A stretch of DNA of 64,000 bases from Letharia columbiana (GCF_014066305.1 NW_023501127.1:42355-106354), one strand, 5' to 3'. Numbered from the stretch's first letter, positions 52,838 through 64,000 are shown. Notes: generated from the sequence alone by a model not told the origin. Program-made: numbers and translations.

Positions 52838-53368
52838 TAGGTCAGATTCACAAAAGGCGCAGCAATTTGCATAGCGACGAAGATGGCGTCAGGCGTTGGC
52901 GGAAAACGGCATGAAGCTAGGAGCCGAACCCTGGAATAAGATCAGACCAGATACCAGAAGCAAAACGCTGTCATGAAAACATTCATGCCATGATTCAATA
53001 CTCATAGTGTGAATGGGAGTGGAAATTTGGGTATCAACCTCGAATAGTGTTGTCCGCACGATCAAACTGCTTCGGGAAGGAAGTTAAACAGCACAAGAAG
53101 CTCCTTGAATTTAGTTTACCAGAGCCTTAAGGAATTGTTCACTTTCAACTGTCAGTTTATCTGGCACCTGGCCTGCTGGACGACCTTATTTGTTGTTACT
53201 TGGCAGCCTGACACCCTGAAGAGGCAAATCCCATACGTGCAAGTTAGCCGAGTAGGAGTAGCGCCCAAGAGTTCCAAAACACCGTCAGTTCCTCACGCTT
53301 AGATAATGGTCTCAGACTCCCTCACATCCCAGCTCTACATCTTTTTCCTTTGTCTGTACCGATAACTC
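52838..53368. other. Intergenic region between RPB11 and PAN1
   Basis: About 530 bp holding the RPB11 3' UTR and the PAN1 promoter and 5' UTR by position. No conserved coding stretch or repeat recognised. Confidence 0.45.
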
Positions 53369-56300
53369 ATGTATTCAGCATCAAGTTCCTACCTGGGAGG
53401 GGGCAACAGCGCCCGTCCAGCCCCTCCCCAGTATGGACAGTCTTACCCCCAGCAAGGCCAGCAGCAACCAAACAGTACTCAACAGCTTGGCTACAATGCG
53501 CCTCAGCCTACTGGCTTTGGTGCAGCTCAGCTCCAACCTCAACATACAAGCTACCCAGGTCCGGGACAGCAGCAAAGCTTCCAAGCTTCGCAACAACAGC
53601 CACAGTACACCGGATACCCTACGCAAAACCAACAGCCTTCCCAGAACCAGCTTCCTCAACAACAGTCTTTTCAGACGGGACAGCCTCCTCAGCAGCAATT
53701 TACTCCGCAGAAGACAGGTCAAACCTCCTCCCAAATAGCCCAGTCTTTCTCCTCAACGCCTGCATCGCAACCTTCTGCGCCCCGAGTTACCGCATCAAGC
53801 ACAAAAATACCCAAGATTCGGCTATCATATTTGACCGCCACGGATCAGGCGAAGTTTGAACAGCTATTCAAGTCGGCAGTAGGTGATGGACAAGCTTTAG
53901 ATGGTAAGCAGCCAAGGAAGAGGTCGCTGCTACAACTAAAAAAACATAGGCGAGAAGGTCAAAGACTTGCTGATCCGATCGAAACTTCCCGGAACTGATC
54001 TTATGAAGATATGGTACGACGTGCATGAGATCCTGGTGTCCAACAATTGACAATTTCTAGGACTCTCTCGGATACAACGAAGTCGGGTCAGCTCCTCTTT
54101 CCGGAGTTCGCTCTAGCCATGTACCTTTGCAATTTGAAGCTTGTAGGAAAAGAATTACCGCAAAGCTTGCCGGAAAAGATCATGAACGAAGTCTCTAGTA
54201 TGGTGGATATCATTTCATTCGGCGTGCCTGACGATCGTCCTGTGGCGCCTCCTCGAAGCAATGCGCCCAATTTCAATGCTCCAACCTCAGCAAGTTCCGC
54301 CTCCGTAATTCAGCAGCCTCAGCCTCAGGCTTCGAACAGCCAGCTGCTGTCGCAGATTGCATCTCAACCAACAGGTTTCGCAGCGCAGTACATCCCACCT
54401 CAACCAACGGGCTTTGGAAATCAGCAAACCGGCTTCACACCACAGCCGACTAGCTTTCAGCAACAGCAGACAGGGTACCAGCAAAACGCACAAGCTACGG
54501 GTTACCAGGGTCCCAGGCCTCCCATGCCGCCAATGCCGACGGGTTATGGCTCGAATCTCTCTCCAGCGCAGACTGGCAACCAACCGTCAATGCCTCTTAA
54601 TGCTCAGCCTACGGGACGCCCTGGGCAGTGGGGGCTTGTGAACGCTCCGGCTTCAGGATTGCCAAATATTGATGCTCTACAACAGCGTATGATGCCCCAA
54701 GCAGGCCGTGAAGGAGGATATACAACGGCTGGACTGTCGGGAAGCGCTACGGTTCCGTGGGCTGTTACCAAGGATGAGAAGAAGATTTACGATCAGCTAT
54801 TCAAGGCCTGGGATGGATTCAACAAAGGCTTCATTGGTGGCGATGTTGCCATTGAGGTCATGGGCCAAAGCGGACTTCCTAAAGCCGACCTCGAAAAGGT
54901 TTGGACTCTGTCCGATCCTAGTAATAAAGGAAGATTAGATATGGATGAGTTCGCTGTCGCTATGCATTTAATTTACAGGAAGCTGAATGGCTACCCCGTG
55001 CCTAATCAGCTGCCACCAGAGCTTGTCCCTCCATCGACAAGGAACTTCACGAATTCAATAGATACTGTCAAGTCGCTACTTTCACAAGATGCCGAAACCA
55101 GGAAAAGTACGGGTTCCTTCCTTCAACCGCAGAAAACGGGTGTTAGCTATCTGAAGAACCATTCATTCCGGAACGATTCGAACGGCATCACGCCAGGACG
55201 AAAGGATGCAACCATCTTTCGAAACAACGATGATGATATCGGGTACAGATCGAGTGCGCGCCGCAGGGTTGGTGGTGATGGACGTACTCCTTCACCCGCT
55301 CAATCAACATCACCATCTTCCGAAAGATCAAGTGATGATCTGTCGATCGAACAGCTGCGTAAGAAGATCCGAGAAAAGCAGGTATTGCTAGACGCAATTG
55401 ACTTCAAGGATGAGAACGCTGCGGAAGAAGACGATGCTCTTGATCGAAGGGATCGTCGAGAGGCCGAGGACCTTTATCGACGCATACGGCGGATTCAAGA
55501 GGACATCGATAGCCATCCCAAAGCAACGCTGCGAAGCATTGATTCTAGCGCGGAACGAAGGACCTTGAAACGCCAATTGCAGAGATTGACAGACCGTCTC
55601 CCAGAACTAGCGTCTCAAGTCAGAAAGACAGAACGTAGCATTTCTGATGCCAAGATTGAATTATTCCGTATGAAAGATGCAAAAGCCCACCCCAGCAGCG
55701 CCTCCACGATCGTTGGTACTGGACCCGGCGGGGCTGTCACAGAGGCAGATAGACTCAAGGCGCGCGCGAAAGCAATGATGCAGCAACGCTCTGCGGCTCT
55801 GACAGGTAAAGGTGCTCCCGCCAGCGGAGATGACAGCGGTGCCGCTGCAAGACGCTTGGAGGAGGAGAATTCAAAAGCTAAGAGTGAACGGGAGAATAAT
55901 GAAAATATGATCAAAGATGTGGAAGACAGCGTACGAGACTTTTCTCGTGGTCTTGAGGATACTCTGATGCAGGATGGTGAGGATGCGAGCAGTGAGCACG
56001 AAAGACGGAGGTGGGAGGACGGCCTGGGTGTCGAGGATGAAGTGAGAGACTTCATCTTTGATTTGCAGAGGAGTAGTCGTAGTGCCAAAGTACGAAGTGA
56101 AGAGTGGGTCCTTCTTCCTAGCACGATGCTGGGCTTCTGCTGATAACCTCTAGTACTGGTAGTACTCGTTCCGATGAAAATGGCCGAGGTCCCTCTCGTA
56201 AAGATAGCTCGCGTGACCTTACACCGACCAGCCATGACAGGAAGCCCGAGTCTCGGGAAACTTCAAGACCAGCAGCTGCTTCTGCTTCTGCAGGCTCTTA

Positions 56301-58018
56301 CTCATCCTACAAGACCGGCGAAGATCGAGCCGCATTCATAAAGCAGCAGGCAGAGCAGCGTATGGCCGAACGTCTTGCAGCTCTTGGCTTAAAACCACCA
56401 ACTAAGTCTGGTGAATCTGCCCAGCAGAGACAAGAACGCGAAGCCAAGGAACGTCAAGAACGAGTCCGTCAAGCTGAGGCAGAGGATACCAAGCGAGAAG
56501 AAGAGAGGCAACGTAGGCTTGCCGATGAGCAACCGTCTGCTCCAGAAATTAGCAAGTCCTCCAAAAAGCCACCTCCTCCACCAACGCGAAACCGTAGAGC
56601 AGACAGTGCCGCGCAGCGTGAGGAAGTCAAACGGCAACAAGACGATGATGCCCTCAGGGCCGAAGCCGAGCAGCAAGGAAAGGAGCAAGCGATCAAAGAT
56701 CAGCAGCGGGTCCAACAGTCAGAGACCAAGGGCATGGAGTAAGTCACGATGAAGGGTGAAGATACCGACGCAGAAGCTAATAGAGCGTACAGAAACGAAG
56801 CTCAACGACAGGAACATGACCTGGCCCAAGAGCGTGAAGCTTCGCAGGCTCGTCTTAAAGCGCTAGAAGAGCAGGTCAAGCAAGGTAAAGTTAAGAAGCA
56901 GGAGGAGAAGCGCAGGAAGCAAGCCGCGGAGAGAGAAGCAAAGGAGAAGGAAGCTAAGCTTGCAGCTCAGCGAGCAGAGCTGGAAGCTGCAAAGGAACGG
57001 GAACGGCAGCTACAGTTGCAATTGGAGAGCCTAGGCGACGAAGATTCGTCTGACGAGGATGGACCTCAAGAGATTACGCCACAAGAGACTACGCCATTGA
57101 ACAGTCAGGTGCTCTCAAGAGAAGGTAGTGTCCAGGCGTCTAATCGCTCATCACCGCCATTTGCGCCTGCGGCCAAGGCCGAAGCTTCAATGAGTCCACC
57201 TCCAGCGCCCGTCCAAAGTCCTCCTGCGGCACCAGCTCTTTTCACCGCCAGCACCAGCACCGTCGTCATCATCTTCATACGGTGCAGATACCAAGAACCC
57301 ATTCTTCAAAAAGATGAATCAAGCTAATGAAACGGCCGCTACGCCGCCATCCATTGCCTCACCAAACACTGCTGCCGAATCCACAAATCCTTTCCATCGT
57401 TTGACTCAACAGCAGGAATCCGCAAAGTCTCAAACGCTTCCTCCACCTCTCACTTCTACCCCGACCGGCGACCGCCCATCACGAGTTCGTCCGGAAGAAG
57501 ATGAATGGTCCGTTGTTGACTCTACCTCGTCCTCAGATGACGAAGAGGATACCAATAAACCAACAGGAGGTAGCGCGAAACAACTCGCTTCCATGCTGTT
57601 CGGCACAATGGCACCCCCCAGGCCCTTATCAGCTATGGATGATAAAAAGACTATGGAAAGCCCAACTAGCCCAACACCCCCAACACCAAGTACAGCTACG
57701 GCCATGTCTCCACCGCCACCCCCACCCATGCCGGGAAGTTTCGATGACGGAGAACCTCCAGCTGCACCCCCACCCCCACCACCGCCTATGCCGACGTCAG
57801 GCGCTCCGCCTGCACCTCCGCCTCCACCACCACCGCCTGGAATGACAGGTGCACCACCAGCGCCTCCGCCACCACCGCCTGGAATATCGAGTGGTCCGCC
57901 AGGTGGAAAGCCGAGTATAGGAGGCTTACTGGGCGACATTCAGAAGGGAACAGGTTTAAAGAAGGTTCAAACCAAGGATAGGAGTACAGCTAGTACTGCT
58001 GGGCGAGTGCTAGACTAA
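53369..58018 (+). CDS. PAN1: Actin cytoskeleton-regulatory complex protein PAN1
   Basis: Exons: 53369-53903, 53950-54013, 54061-56103, 56154-56738, and 56784 to 58018 (this last part needs an extra junction, see below). The start [12 protein letters not shown] is typical of the family. Order: Gln-rich N-terminus with QPTGF/QQTGY repeats like the LxxQxTG sites of Ark/Prk kinases; EH domain 1 across exons 1-3; more QxTG repeats; EH domain 2 (about 54750-55010); coiled coils (about 55330-55660 and 56340-57050); poly-proline segment (about 57700-57890); a WH2-like end ([16 protein letters not shown]). PAN1 scaffolds endocytic coat proteins and activates Arp2/3 at cortical actin patches. Oddities: a 45-nt intron (56739-56783) hides an in-frame stop, and the frame shifts by one base between about 57109 and 57251. 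Confidence 0.92.
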
Positions 58019-58336
58019 ATTGAGATACGAGTGGAGGGAAAGGAGATTCGGGCTTCTCATACATGGTAAGGGCGGTCACTGGAGAAGGACTGGAAGAGGT
58101 CGCTTCACTGTATCAATCATTTGTAATATAAGTAAGCTCAAATTTGGAAGACAGACAACAAATGTTCAAGTGTTTTGCCTGTAGTAGACGGAGATACATG
58201 AAGTATTTGGGCCTCATGGTGGCCGACTGTGAGTCGACAGCTCATGTTACAACTCGCTAGCGCCACCGGAAACGCCAAGATTTTGTGAATGTGCCCGCAC
58301 AAAATCCACGACTACGACTTTGTTACGGCCATCAAT
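58019..58336. promoter_or_regulatory. Short intergenic region between PAN1 and eIF3m
   Basis: About 320 bp between the PAN1 stop and the eIF3m start, both on plus. It must contain the PAN1 terminator and the eIF3m promoter. No distinct signal picked out. Confidence 0.4.
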
Positions 58337-59719
58337 ATGCCTGGCCCCACGAATACTCTGCTGATCGAAGGCTCCTTTGAGGAGCTTGCCGATGAGCTCG
58401 CACATTACGTCGATGAGGTCCAAAGGAAACAAACTCCGGACAACGCCAACATTCAAGCAGAAATCACGCCTCTGTTGGAGAAGGGGCAGAAGGATGAAGT
58501 GCTCAAAAAGCTCGTCACTGCCAGCGATGTGCTGAATACCGCTCCGGAGAAGGGTGGGCTGCCTGTCTGCACCATTTATCTCAGGGCATGTGCTAAAGAT
58601 TAGGATACAGAATTCATAGCAGCCTACAACCTCCTCATCCACCTCGTTCGCCAATCACCGAACCTCGACAAATTCCTCCCCAAAATCTGCCAGAACCTTT
58701 CCGCCCCCATAAAGTCCTCCCCGAACAATGGCCCCGGCCTCGCCCTTTCCATCCTGACTACGATCTTCAACATCCTCCCCCCAACGAATGACACCCGCTA
58801 CCACGTCTTCCTCGCAGTCCTGCGCGTCGTCCGCAGCTCTTCCTCCTTCGAACTCCTCCGTCCGCAACTCAAGAATCTCGACAGCTGGATCGCAGCGTGG
58901 GAGACCGACGAAGAAGACCAACGCAAATTGTATCTCGAAATCGCCAACGTCGCCGCGGAGGCGGGCGAAGATGCACAGTCATATCTCTATCTACTCCGAA
59001 CCCTACGCGCCATCCCCGTCGACGAGGTCTCCTCGCCAGACTCCCACAACCTCGCGATCCGTGCGCTCAAGGCCGCTCTGTCCCATCCCTCGCACTTCGA
59101 CTTTCAAGACCTCACCTCCAGCGACCCGATCCAAGCGCTCCGCAAGTCGGAACCAGAATGGTATGAACTGCTTGAGATATTCAACGCCGAGCTGCTGGAC
59201 GACTACAATGACTTCCTCGAATCCCACGACGACTTCTTGTCCGATGCGTCCCTTGATGCGGCGGTTCTGCACCGGAAAATGCGCCTGCTCACGCTCGCTT
59301 CGCTGGCCGCGAGCACACAGAGTCGGAGTCTGCCATATCAGCACATAGCCCGCGCCCTACAGATCCCCAGTGAGGATGTAGAGATGTGGGTCATCGATGT
59401 GATCCGCGCCGGGCTCGTGGAGGGTAAGCTATCCCAGCTCAACCAAACCTTCCTCATACATCGGAGCACGTATCGCGTGTTTGGGGAGAAGCAATGGACC
59501 GAGGTGCAAGGGCGGTTGGATACGTGGAGGACGAGTCTGGAAGGAGTCCTCGCCGTTGTGAGACAGGAGCGGATAAAGATGTTGGGGGAGCGGGAGAGAG
59601 AGTTGAAGGAGTTGGAGGGTAGGATGAACGGCGGGGGCGGCGGCGGGAGTGGCGGAACGGGTCGAGGGATGGGTGGAGGTAGGAATCCGAGGGATGGGTT
59701 CGAGATGGGGCTGGACTGA
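58337..59719 (+). CDS. Eukaryotic translation initiation factor 3 subunit M (PCI domain)
   Basis: Two exons, 58337-58553 and 58611-59719, encode 441 residues; the 57-nt intron begins GTGGGC and ends ACAG, joining EK to EFIAAYNLLIHLVRQ in frame. The chosen ATG gives MPGPTNTLLIEGSFEELADE; a further ATG 16 codons upstream is less family-like. An alpha-helical N-terminal region is followed by a PCI domain with winged helix (roughly residues 230-370; LPYQHIARALQIPSEDVEMW and VIRAGLVEGKLSQLNQTF are characteristic of eIF3m/CSN7-type PCI proteins). The tail is charged and then Gly-rich (GGGGGGSGGTGRGMGGG). eIF3m sits in the eIF3 octameric core on the 40S subunit in the cytoplasm. Length is as usual for fungi. 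Confidence 0.93.
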
Positions 59720-60826
59720 AGTCACGAGCGGTGGCCACGACGACTATGATATCAAAAGCGATGACTGAGGTGATAGCATCAGCGGCTTTGACTGGATTCG
59801 TCACCGCCACTGACAACGCTCCTGATGTTTGTGGCCATCAAAGCTTCAAAATCCTCTTCCACATCCCTTTTCCCTTTCCCAAAAGTACCTACGGGTACTA
59901 TGCCTAATTCCCAGTCTCCAACAATAGCTAGCTATCCATATCCACCACCGCATTCCCTCCCCCCCACCCAAAGAAAAAACCCCCAGCCTGCCACTTTCCC
60001 CAGATCCACAGGCACTCTACCTTCTCCACCAGTCACCGCTCCCACGCTCCTCTTCTCCAGCCTCATCATTACCCATCAGGGTTACGCTCACCGGCCAGAT
60101 CGCCATCGCATCGATTCGACGCCAGAACCCTACATCCTGCTTCTCACCGGGTAGGTAGGTAGGTAGGCGAGTCGGCCAGTAACGATCCGAAGACGGGGTT
60201 CCGCCAATCGTCTACGACGGCTCGGGCTGCATTCATGACCTTTATATACGCAGATGACATTCTTCTCGCGCGACTTTCCCCACCATCGATCGATCCATCA
60301 TCCGCTTAGGTTCATCGATCACTCGTGTTATACCCTACCAAACCTCCGTGAACCGGGTCGAAGAGATTATCTTTTCCGAGCTCATGACCACTTTTTCTTC
60401 CATTTTCGCCGATCGGCGAATGAGATCGCCTTCGCCACGCTTGCTCGCTCGCTCGTCGCCGCCCGGAGAGGAGAGCGCCGCTTGCCCTCGTGGCGGCGAT
60501 CGAGTCCAGCCTCCGGTTGATATTGCCGGCCGGCGACTCCCCGGACTGGTTTGTGGGGAAAGAAGGGAGACGGGGATGGAGGGTTCGGATGGTTGTTGGA
60601 GTGGGTTGGAAAGGTCAAGGATAGAGGGTCTTCGTCAGGATCTGGTGAGCACTTCGAACCCGTGTCGAGGTTCACGTTGCATAGCGGTACGGGGATGGGT
60701 GAAACGGTTGTCAAAGGAGAGACGGATGGCCTAGTGACTGGAAGTCCACCGGATTGGAACAACGCTAGATGGTATCTTCCGCATCGCATAGGCAGGCAAC
60801 AGGAACCGTTCCCACACGCCCGCAAC
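59720..60826. other. Intergenic region between convergent eIF3m and sulfite oxidase genes
   Basis: About 1.1 kb, normal to GC-rich. It contains a short GTAG microsatellite (about 60149-60168) and C/T-rich stretches. Frames here are short, lack family motifs and overlap on both strands, so no gene is called; both genes end into it. Confidence 0.45.
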
Positions 60827-62512
60827 CTAGACATCCGGGGGCCGATATCCAACGCGATGCCACGAACTCGTCAGGTGGCCTCGGAAGTTATAATTCGAGT
60901 CGTAATCACTTGGTTGGGTGTTGTACGCCTCGTCGACGGCCTTGACGACGAACCATCTCCCGGCCTGCTGCCGCGGGACGACCCATCGCCATCTCGTCCA
61001 CGCCCAAGCCTTTGCACCTTTCCCCTTGTCCGACAGGAGCTCCGCCTGATGCCAAGTCCGTCCGTTATCGGCACTGACATCTACGCGGACGATCCTCCTC
61101 CCTCCACCAGAGAAACTGTAACCCTCCACGGCGACCGAATCTTCCTCTAGTCCATGCAGTCGTAAGTACTGACGATCGGCCTGTGAGTGGGGAGAGAGGT
61201 CGCGAAGGGAAGTGATGGCGCTCTGCACCGGTATCTCCTGGATAGCTGGCGCAGTACTCCAGTCCGGGTTGCCGCCTACATTGGGCCCGAAGCACTTGTA
61301 ATCTCTCTGCTGCCACTCGGATGAAGACTCGTCCTCGGATAAAACGATCCGATTGACCCATTTCACACTACGTGCCGCGACGGTGCCCGGTACGAGAACC
61401 CGGAGGGGATAGCCATGATCTGGCGGCAGCGGCTTCCCGTTCATCTCGTACGCGAGCAGGACATCGCCGCGTCGATCTACAGCTTTGTCAATGGGTATCG
61501 AGGCCCCGTACGCTTCGGCGCCCATGAATTGCGCATGGCGCACCTCGTCCGGGTACTCATCGACAGGGAAGCCTGCATCAGCGAGGACGTCGCGCAGGCG
61601 GACGCCCGTCCATTCAGAAGTGGATATACCGCCTACGTTCCATTGGAGGCCCTTGGTGGAGCGAGATTCCCGGGTCATGTTTTTGCGGCGGTTGCCTGAG
61701 CACTGCAGTGTAGCTGTGACTGTCGTAGATTCGAAGTTATCCTTCAAGTCTTTGAGGCTGTACTCCTTCTCTTCGCCGTCGGGCAGCTCAACGACGATCT
61801 TGTGGTCAGATTCCGAGGTGGATGGTACCCACATGTGGTTCCTCACGTAGAAAATGTCGTTCGGGGTGACAAAAGCACCCAGTCCCTCCGTAGGCGTTTC
61901 GGCATTACAGGGGCGTGAAGTGTGAACATGCAGCCTCTTATCCCGCCTGGGATCATTCTCAAACGGATCATGAAGGTCCTCGACAGGCACTTGCCCGTCG
62001 ACCAGATCCCCGGGGTCAATGTCCCCAATGTAGTATGATTCAAGGATATCGTACACTTCTTGCTTCATGTGCACCGTGAAAATACTCCAGTATTGATCGA
62101 CGGGGCCGCCGACGGCTCTCAGAATGACTTCTCCACCTGGGTGACCGGGAATCCAATCTGTGATGTCGTAGACCCGCGCGCCCCTGGTGACCCATTTTGT
62201 CTCAGCATCGCGCCCGTGTTTCTGTACTTCCGCTAGCCGTATCTTGCGCCTTTCCGGAGTATGGGAAATAGGAACTTCGGCATGAGCGATTGGGGCATTG
62301 ATGAGGCAAAATGCTATTGTACCTGCCAGGATAGCAGCGCTTGCGCATGCTGACTTGGTGACGAGTGAGGACGTTCTAAGAGTTTTCCTTGCGGTGGAGT
62401 AGGCGTGTGAGAGAGGCTTCGGATGGCCACAGCTGCTGAGGTTGCGGGCAGCACCATAATAAACATTCCTGCGTATAATTGTGGTGACGACCACGTGGAG
62501 TCTTTGCTTCAT
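60827..62512 (-). CDS. Sulfite oxidase, mitochondrial (cytochrome b5 and molybdopterin domains)
   Basis: An intronless frame of 561 residues from the ATG at 62512 (MKQRLHVVVTTIIRRN). The frame extends 44 codons further up, but this start gives a basic mitochondrial presequence followed by a hydrophobic segment (about residues 54-76), as for intermembrane-space sulfite oxidases. The b5 heme domain has HPGG (heme His about 124) and a second His in TVHMKQ (about 148). The Mo-cofactor domain has the molybdenum-binding Cys in LQCSGNRR (about 271) and GTVAARSVKWVNRI. A C-terminal dimerisation domain follows (VDVSADNGRTWHQA). It oxidises sulfite to sulfate and passes electrons to cytochrome c, the last step of sulfur amino-acid breakdown. 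A plant-type or nitrate-reductase identity is less likely: no FAD/NADH domain. Confidence 0.93.
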   Translation of the reverse strand: MKQRLHVVVTTIIRRNVYYGAARNLSSCGHPKPLSHAYSTARKTLRTSSLVTKSACASAAILAGTIAFCLINAPIAHAEVPISHTPERRKIRLAEVQKHGRDAETKWVTRGARVYDITDWIPGHPGGEVILRAVGGPVDQYWSIFTVHMKQEVYDILESYYIGDIDPGDLVDGQVPVEDLHDPFENDPRRDKRLHVHTSRPCNAETPTEGLGAFVTPNDIFYVRNHMWVPSTSESDHKIVVELPDGEEKEYSLKDLKDNFESTTVTATLQCSGNRRKNMTRESRSTKGLQWNVGGISTSEWTGVRLRDVLADAGFPVDEYPDEVRHAQFMGAEAYGASIPIDKAVDRRGDVLLAYEMNGKPLPPDHGYPLRVLVPGTVAARSVKWVNRIVLSEDESSSEWQQRDYKCFGPNVGGNPDWSTAPAIQEIPVQSAITSLRDLSPHSQADRQYLRLHGLEEDSVAVEGYSFSGGGRRIVRVDVSADNGRTWHQAELLSDKGKGAKAWAWTRWRWVVPRQQAGRWFVVKAVDEAYNTQPSDYDSNYNFRGHLTSSWHRVGYRPPDV

Positions 62513-63590
62513 TGCTCTGCACACACCTTGGTCGACAGGCTTCAACTTCAAAAAAAGAGCAAAAGAGTGTGAGCCGACATGGTCATGGCAACCAGGGGCG
62601 AAAAGGAATAAAAGGAATACAAGGAATGATTTTGTATTTATCAAAGAGTTGTCCAGTCACCAGTGGCCATTGAAGCCTCTCGGCGATTTCGGGTTTCTGA
62701 TCGACGTTGATTTACGCGCTGGGGATGACTTGGCAAAATCACGCAAGAGTCAAGACGCGAAAAAGAAGCAAGGAACACGCCCATCTGCAACTTGGATGTC
62801 ACGTCAGTCAAGCAGTCCAATGAGGAAACGACTTTGACCGTGGTGTTAGCGTTAAGGTGCGGTAAGTACGTGCCCAAACTCATGTAACCGCACCGTGCTC
62901 TCCAAGCTGTATCCCAATGGGATCCTTAGTATAGCGATCCCTTCCGCCACACTCTCCTCCCTCTCCGATCAAAATCAAATTCCGATACCGTGATCCCTCC
63001 TGAAGCCAATCGTATCCGTTGCATGGCTCGCCAAGCGTCCGCCAAACGCATCAACCGCGACGTCTTTCACCTCAGAGAATTGATTCCTCACGGTCCTGCA
63101 GAATGATAATTCAATCTAGTCTCAGCTTGGCCCCACCGGCCTTGAGGTGGGTCTGAGTAGGAAACCCTGCCAAGACTTATTTTTTTGGTGTATTGCCCGA
63201 TATGTAATATTCACACCCTGCGTACATATGATCCTTAACAAAAATGCGCAACTACGTGATATGGCCTTTTTTGGAATTCTTGAAAAAAGTCGAATAAATA
63301 GTCAAATAGGCCCTCGTCAAATTAGGAGCTGTGGTGCAGTGGTTAAGAAGTAGGTTTCCAATTCCATTCCACTAAAAAACTCAGCTAACTCAGCCATAGC
63401 AGCGGCACCAGTACTCGCACCAGTACTCAACAACGCCGTACGTCTCAACAGACGCGCAGCACCATACAGGAATTCCCCCACAGTACATCAAAACCGGGGT
63501 AACCGCCATGGTACTCGCCGGACCGACGGCGCGGCGTGTTGGGGAAAATGCCGTGGCCTCGTCAGTCAGTTCATTACTTCGGTCAGACGC
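62513..63590. other. Upstream region of sulfite oxidase and unassigned intergenic DNA
   Basis: Holds the sulfite oxidase promoter next to 62512. At about 63325-63365 is a tRNA-like half (A-box TGGTGCAGTGG) without a matching 3' half. Elsewhere no conserved coding stretch or intact RNA gene was recognised. Confidence 0.4.
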
Positions 63591-63591
63591 C

Positions 63592-63631
63592 GCAGTCTCC
63601 CCCCATTTTTTGCAGTCTCCCCCCATTTTTT
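63592..63631. repeat. 20-bp tandem duplication
   Basis: The string gcagtctccccccatttttt appears twice in direct succession. Confidence 0.85.
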
Positions 63632-63650
63632 GGACGGCCAGGCTTACGAG

Positions 63651-63767
63651 AGTCGCCGCGGCGATAAGTCGTCGCGGCGATGGGTGCAAACAAACAAACA
63701 AGCAAGTAAGCAAGCAAGCAAGCAAGCAAGTAGAGTATCGCCGCGACGACTTATCGCCGCGGCGACT
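63651..63767. repeat. Perfect 31-bp GC-rich inverted repeat around a microsatellite
   Basis: 63651-63681 (starting agtcgccgcggcgataagtc) is the exact reverse complement of 63737-63767. Between them lie 55 bases of AAAC/AAGC/AAGT repeats. Each arm also has internal CGCCGCGGCG symmetry. A long GC hairpin can form. Confidence 0.9.
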
Positions 63768-63852
63768 CTAGTAAGCAAGTAAGTAAGCAAGTAAGCAAGT
63801 AAGCAAGCAAGCAAGTAGAGTATCGCCACGGCGATGCATGCAAACAAACAAG
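63684..63852. repeat. AAGC/AAGT and AAAC microsatellites
   Basis: Runs of AAGC and AAGT on the plus strand at about 63697-63732 and 63771-63816, each near aaacaaacaaa motifs (63687-63700 and 63840-63852) and a third, shorter atcgccacggcgat palindrome at about 63822-63835. Confidence 0.85.
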
Positions 63853-64000
63853 CGACCGAACTTGCGGAGAGCAGAGCGGAGAGCGAAGCGGAGATAATTC
63901 ATCCTTTTGGTGTGAAGTCAGATATTGGTGGCGGCGACATCGATGAATGAGAATATCTCGCACGACGTCGGAGTCTCTTATGGGTATATGGAACGTAGAA

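Noticed and set aside
57430..57939. Glycine-rich 169-codon minus-strand frame
   Set aside because: Antisense of the PAN1 poly-proline region; composition explained by CCN codons.
60254..60852. Overlapping frames on both strands downstream of sulfite oxidase
   Set aside because: GC-rich intergenic DNA with no family motif and mutually overlapping frames; not called as genes.

Overview
The window comes from a filamentous ascomycete (Pezizomycotina). The evidence is short GT-AG introns of about 45-130 nt with CTAAC-type branch points, a Zn2Cys6 regulator, a fungal PAN1, and a long AT-rich block bearing the signature of repeat-induced point mutation (RIP).

Left flank (1-3779), normal base composition: the 5' part of a Zn2Cys6 transcription factor gene on the minus strand (start at 1561, running off the left edge). 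It is divergent from a compact six-exon LSM5 gene (1971-2523, U6 snRNP Lsm2-8 and Lsm1-7 rings). A nitronate monooxygenase follows on the minus strand (2736-3779); its start codon appears to have been displaced by a transposon end at about 3783.

Middle (about 3783-51000): roughly 47 kb almost without CA and TG dinucleotides, with no intact gene. By eye it resolves into nested, RIP-degraded mobile elements. (1) Two inverted copies of a Ty3/gypsy element, about 3783-9620 on minus and 10660-16513 on plus. (2) A 34-bp tandem array at 18.0-18.6 kb. (3) A second, different gypsy element with gag-pol relics, about 19.2-26.25 kb. (4) A roughly 12-kb element with terminal inverted repeats (26.26-38.29 kb) that holds a 92-bp tandem array and a 2.1-kb direct duplication. 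(5) A lightly mutated segment ending in an LTR-like sequence (38.3-40.69 kb). (6) An inverted partial copy of element 4 (40.69-47.67 kb). (7) An intact, un-mutated 1032-bp fold-back element at 46548-47579 with an 8-bp target duplication, inserted into the mutated terminus of element 6. (8) A further unassigned AT-rich tract up to 51.0 kb.

Right flank (about 51000-64000), normal composition: RPB11 (RNA polymerase II subunit), PAN1 (endocytic actin-patch scaffold), eIF3m (translation initiation factor), a mitochondrial sulfite oxidase on the minus strand, then an intergenic tail with a GC-rich inverted repeat and AAGC/AAGT microsatellites. These are housekeeping genes with no shared pathway. 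The window shows a two-compartment genome: conserved genes directly abutting a RIP-mutated transposon graveyard. Three spliced genes (LSM5, RPB11, and the junctions of the transcription factor, PAN1 and eIF3m) were reconstructed here from exon phase and family conservation. Element boundaries inside the AT-rich block are approximate.
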